The notes below the pieces were generated by a model that did no database searches, had not been told where the DNA came from, and saw only the letters and a program-made list of their open reading frames with translations. Both the position numbers and the translations under genes were made by a program. Positions 6,116 through 7,767 of a stretch of 7,767 bases of DNA are shown piece by piece. This stretch comes from Candidatus Magasanikiibacteriota bacterium. GTDB lineage: Bacteria > Patescibacteriota > Patescibacteriia > Magasanikbacterales > UBA922. The stretch covers positions 1 through 7,767 of the forward strand of contig JAHFIE010000046.1 of assembly GCA_023246565.1 (NCBI GenBank), read 5' to 3'. The first letter of the stretch is position 1, and each line of letters opens with the position of its first letter.

Positions 6116-7132
6116 ATGGTACGTAGAACTATGAAAACAAAAAAACCAATTATTCTGTCAGGAATTCAACCAACCGGTAATCTTCATATTGGTAATTATT
6201 TAGGTGCGATAAAACATTGGGTTGATTTACAAAATAGCAACAAGTATAACTGTTACTTTGTTATTGTTGATTATCATGCTTTGACCGGCAATCAAACTGC
6301 AGCAGAGCGGCATGCGAATAGTATGAATGTAGCTACGGAATTGTTGGCAGCAGGGATTGACCCTAAAAAATCAACACTCTTTGTTCAATCAGCAGTACCT
6401 GAATGCACAGAACTGGCCTGGATTTTTAACACGATTACTCCAGTATCTGAATTAAATCGCATGACACAATTTAAAGATAAATCAGAACACCAAGAGAAAA
6501 ATATTAATGCTGGACTTTTGACCTACCCCATTTTACAAGCCGCGGATATATTGTTGTACCATGGAAATTTTGTGCCTGTGGGTCAAGATCAAGTACAGCA
6601 CGTTGAACTCACGCGCGACATTGCTCGTTGGTTTAATAACCGTTATAGTTCGACTCATCCTGGATATTTTCCTGAAACAAAAGTGCTCCTGACCGAAATA
6701 CCAAAAGTAATGAGCTTACTTGAACCAACAAAAAAAATGAGTAAAAGCCATGGTCTTAATACAGTAATTGAATTACGTGATGAGCCAGAAGAAATCGCGC
6801 AAAAATTAAAAAAAGCTATCACGGCAAGTGCAGGCGGGGGAGAGGCCCCGGGTGTGTCAAATCTACTTACTTTACTTAAACATTTTGGTTCAAAACAAGA
6901 TTTTTCTGCTTTTTTAAAAGCAGAAAAAGATGGATCAATCCGCTATGGCGATCTAAAAAATGCAGTGGGTATGGCGATTACCCATCACTTTGCTGATTTC
7001 CGGAAGCGCCGGGTCGAATTAATGAAAAAACAATCCCAAGTTAAAAAAATAATAGCAGAAGGTGCGAACCATGCTCGTAGCACAGCTCAAAAAACCATGA
7101 AAGAAGTGCGAGCGCTTGTGGGTATAGCTTAA
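6116..7132 (+). CDS. trpS: Tryptophan--tRNA ligase (TrpRS)
   Basis: A 338-residue cytoplasmic class I aminoacyl-tRNA synthetase that activates tryptophan with ATP and loads it on tRNA-Trp. Near the N-terminus SGIQPTGNLHIGNYLGA (15-31) holds the HIGH-type ATP motif as HIGN (24-27). Further landmarks are VIVDYHALTGN (49-59), the AADILLYHGNFVPVGQDQVQHVELTRDIA segment (142-170, in the tryptophan-binding region), and PTKKMSKSHG (204-213) with an intact KMSKS loop at 207-211. The C-terminal third is helical and contains GVSNLLTLL. The length is normal for bacterial TrpRS, and no catalytic motif is missing. The ATG at 6116 follows the PspC-domain stop by 6 nt; an ATG at 6131 would remove five residues. 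No trp-codon leader or T-box is visible upstream, so expression probably follows the operon. Two local oddities are a run of eight A at 6730-6737 next to the KMSKS codons and an inverted repeat at 6901-6928. Confidence 0.97.
   Translation: MVRRTMKTKKPIILSGIQPTGNLHIGNYLGAIKHWVDLQNSNKYNCYFVIVDYHALTGNQTAAERHANSMNVATELLAAGIDPKKSTLFVQSAVPECTELAWIFNTITPVSELNRMTQFKDKSEHQEKNINAGLLTYPILQAADILLYHGNFVPVGQDQVQHVELTRDIARWFNNRYSSTHPGYFPETKVLLTEIPKVMSLLEPTKKMSKSHGLNTVIELRDEPEEIAQKLKKAITASAGGGEAPGVSNLLTLLKHFGSKQDFSAFLKAEKDGSIRYGDLKNAVGMAITHHFADFRKRRVELMKKQSQVKKIIAEGANHARSTAQKTMKEVRALVGIA
6901..6928. repeat. Perfect 13-bp inverted repeat with a 2-nt spacer inside trpS
   Basis: The arm at 6901-6913 (TTTTTCTGCTTTT) and the arm at 6916-6928 (AAAAGCAGAAAAA) are exact reverse complements separated by TT. 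In RNA this could form about 12 base pairs with a four-base loop. It lies in codons for DFSAFLKAEK of trpS. It is mainly A/T with a CTGC/GCAG centre and has no following T-run, so it is not a standard terminator. Confidence 0.7.
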
Positions 7133-7151
7133 TGTAATAATAGAGAATAGT

Positions 7152-7767
7152 ATGTCAAAGAAAATAATGCTTTCACTGGCCATTTTTTTGTTTATCGTGG
7201 GTGCGCTTGCTTACCGAGGTAGGATTATCTACTTTTCTTCTTCAAAAACCAAAATTCCTGCTGGCGTAACCATAGCAGCAAGTTTTTATCCATTAGTACA
7301 TTTTGCAGAAAAAGTCAGTGGCACATCAGCATCCGTTATTTCAATGGTACCGAACGGCATTGAACCTCATGAGTTTGAGCCAACGCCCCAGGATATTATT
7401 CGTCTTCGTCAATCAAAAGTCTTCTTTTATATTGGTGATGGTTTGGAACCTTGGGCAGAACGTCTGAAAGCTGAATTAGAACCAGCAGGAGTCCGTATGA
7501 TATCAATCGCGGCAGCAGTTACAACATTGCCGATTGCTGAAGAAGAAATCATTATCGCTGAATCTGAAGAAGAACAAGCTGGGTATGATCCTCATGTATG
7601 GCTTGACCCTGTCCGTGCTCAAAATATTGTCGCGCTTATTCGTGATGAACTCATCCAGGCTGATCCAACACATGCAACTGAATATCGGCAGAATGCGGCC
7701 AATTATACTAATGAGCTCGCGAAACTTCATGATGCGTATGAAAAAGGCCTCGCCCAATGCGCGAGTC
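7152..7767 (+). CDS. ZnuA-like metal ABC transporter solute-binding protein (C-terminus off window)
   Basis: The frame from the ATG at 7152 stays open for 205 codons to the edge; the 3' end is missing. Residues 5-20 form a hydrophobic signal or anchor helix with no lipobox cysteine. The mature part starts at about VTIAASFYPLVHFAEKV (39-55), typical of the family 9 (ZnuA/TroA/PsaA) metal-binding proteins. MVPNGIEPHEFEPTPQDI (65-82) contains the first metal-ligand His73, and GYDPHVWLDP (144-153) the second, His148. LHDAYEKGLAQC (192-203) matches the stretch just before the third-ligand His, which lies beyond the window. The family hands Zn2+ or Mn2+ to a membrane permease. Between the two sites, where zinc-specific members often carry a His-rich loop, residues 130-142 are acidic (AEEEIIIAESEEE) with no His. 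The gene follows trpS by 19 nt with only a weak purine stretch before the ATG. Permease and ATPase genes may follow off the right edge. Confidence 0.88.
   Translation, partial: MSKKIMLSLAIFLFIVGALAYRGRIIYFSSSKTKIPAGVTIAASFYPLVHFAEKVSGTSASVISMVPNGIEPHEFEPTPQDIIRLRQSKVFFYIGDGLEPWAERLKAELEPAGVRMISIAAAVTTLPIAEEEIIIAESEEEQAGYDPHVWLDPVRAQNIVALIRDELIQADPTHATEYRQNAANYTNELAKLHDAYEKGLAQCAS

Noticed and set aside
1..7767. Recoded TGA (glycine) as in Gracilibacteria or Absconditabacteria
   Set aside because: No gene has an in-frame TGA, and all genes are full length under the standard code. The lack of TGA stops is only six cases.
1..7767. CRISPR array, insertion sequence or prophage
   Set aside because: No regularly spaced repeats, transposase or phage genes were seen; gene style is uniform throughout.

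Overview
The window looks like part of a small, moderately AT-rich bacterial chromosome, most likely from Candidatus Patescibacteria (CPR). The evidence is the gene mix: a VirB2/TrbC-like pilin of the kind common in these genomes, a membrane-tethered DsbA-like protein, two solute-binding proteins anchored by an N-terminal helix with no lipobox cysteine, and almost no Shine-Dalgarno sequences. This placement is inference from protein style; no phylogenetic marker was aligned. All six stop codons in the window are TAA or TAG, and no gene carries an in-frame TGA, so the standard bacterial code fits.

Layout. On the minus strand, reading away from about position 1480, a tethered DsbA-like thioredoxin-fold protein (722-1453) is followed after 6 nt by a secreted, cysteine-rich two-helix pilin-like protein (715 to the left edge, incomplete). 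On the plus strand, a near-consensus sigma70-type promoter (1532-1560) and a possible second one (1575-1603) lead into secG (1628-1843). Next come a large membrane-anchored family 5 solute-binding protein (1908-3875), a bulged hairpin, tRNA-Leu(CAG) (3920-4003), an RNase J-like nuclease (4061-5899), a PspC-domain membrane protein (5909-6109), trpS (6116-7132) and the start of a ZnuA-like metal-binding protein (7152 to the right edge). No Rho-independent terminator is visible between the plus-strand genes. The last four genes are 6 to 19 nt apart and probably share a transcript.

How the genes fit together. The minus-strand pair suggests surface-appendage biogenesis, with a thiol-disulfide protein next to a pilin-like substrate that has at least five cysteines. 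The plus strand is mostly housekeeping: protein export (SecG), RNA decay (RNase J), tRNA-Leu and tryptophan charging (TrpRS), with two nutrient-binding proteins.

Most of the window is ordinary. The points most worth a second look are the monothiol CxxS site in the DsbA-like protein beside a Cys-rich pilin, and the RNase J in which the last expected metal-binding His is a Tyr. After those come the tRNA placed as the 5' leader of the RNase J cistron, the His-free acidic loop in the ZnuA-like protein, and a perfect 13-bp inverted repeat inside trpS. I did not find a clear previously undescribed system.
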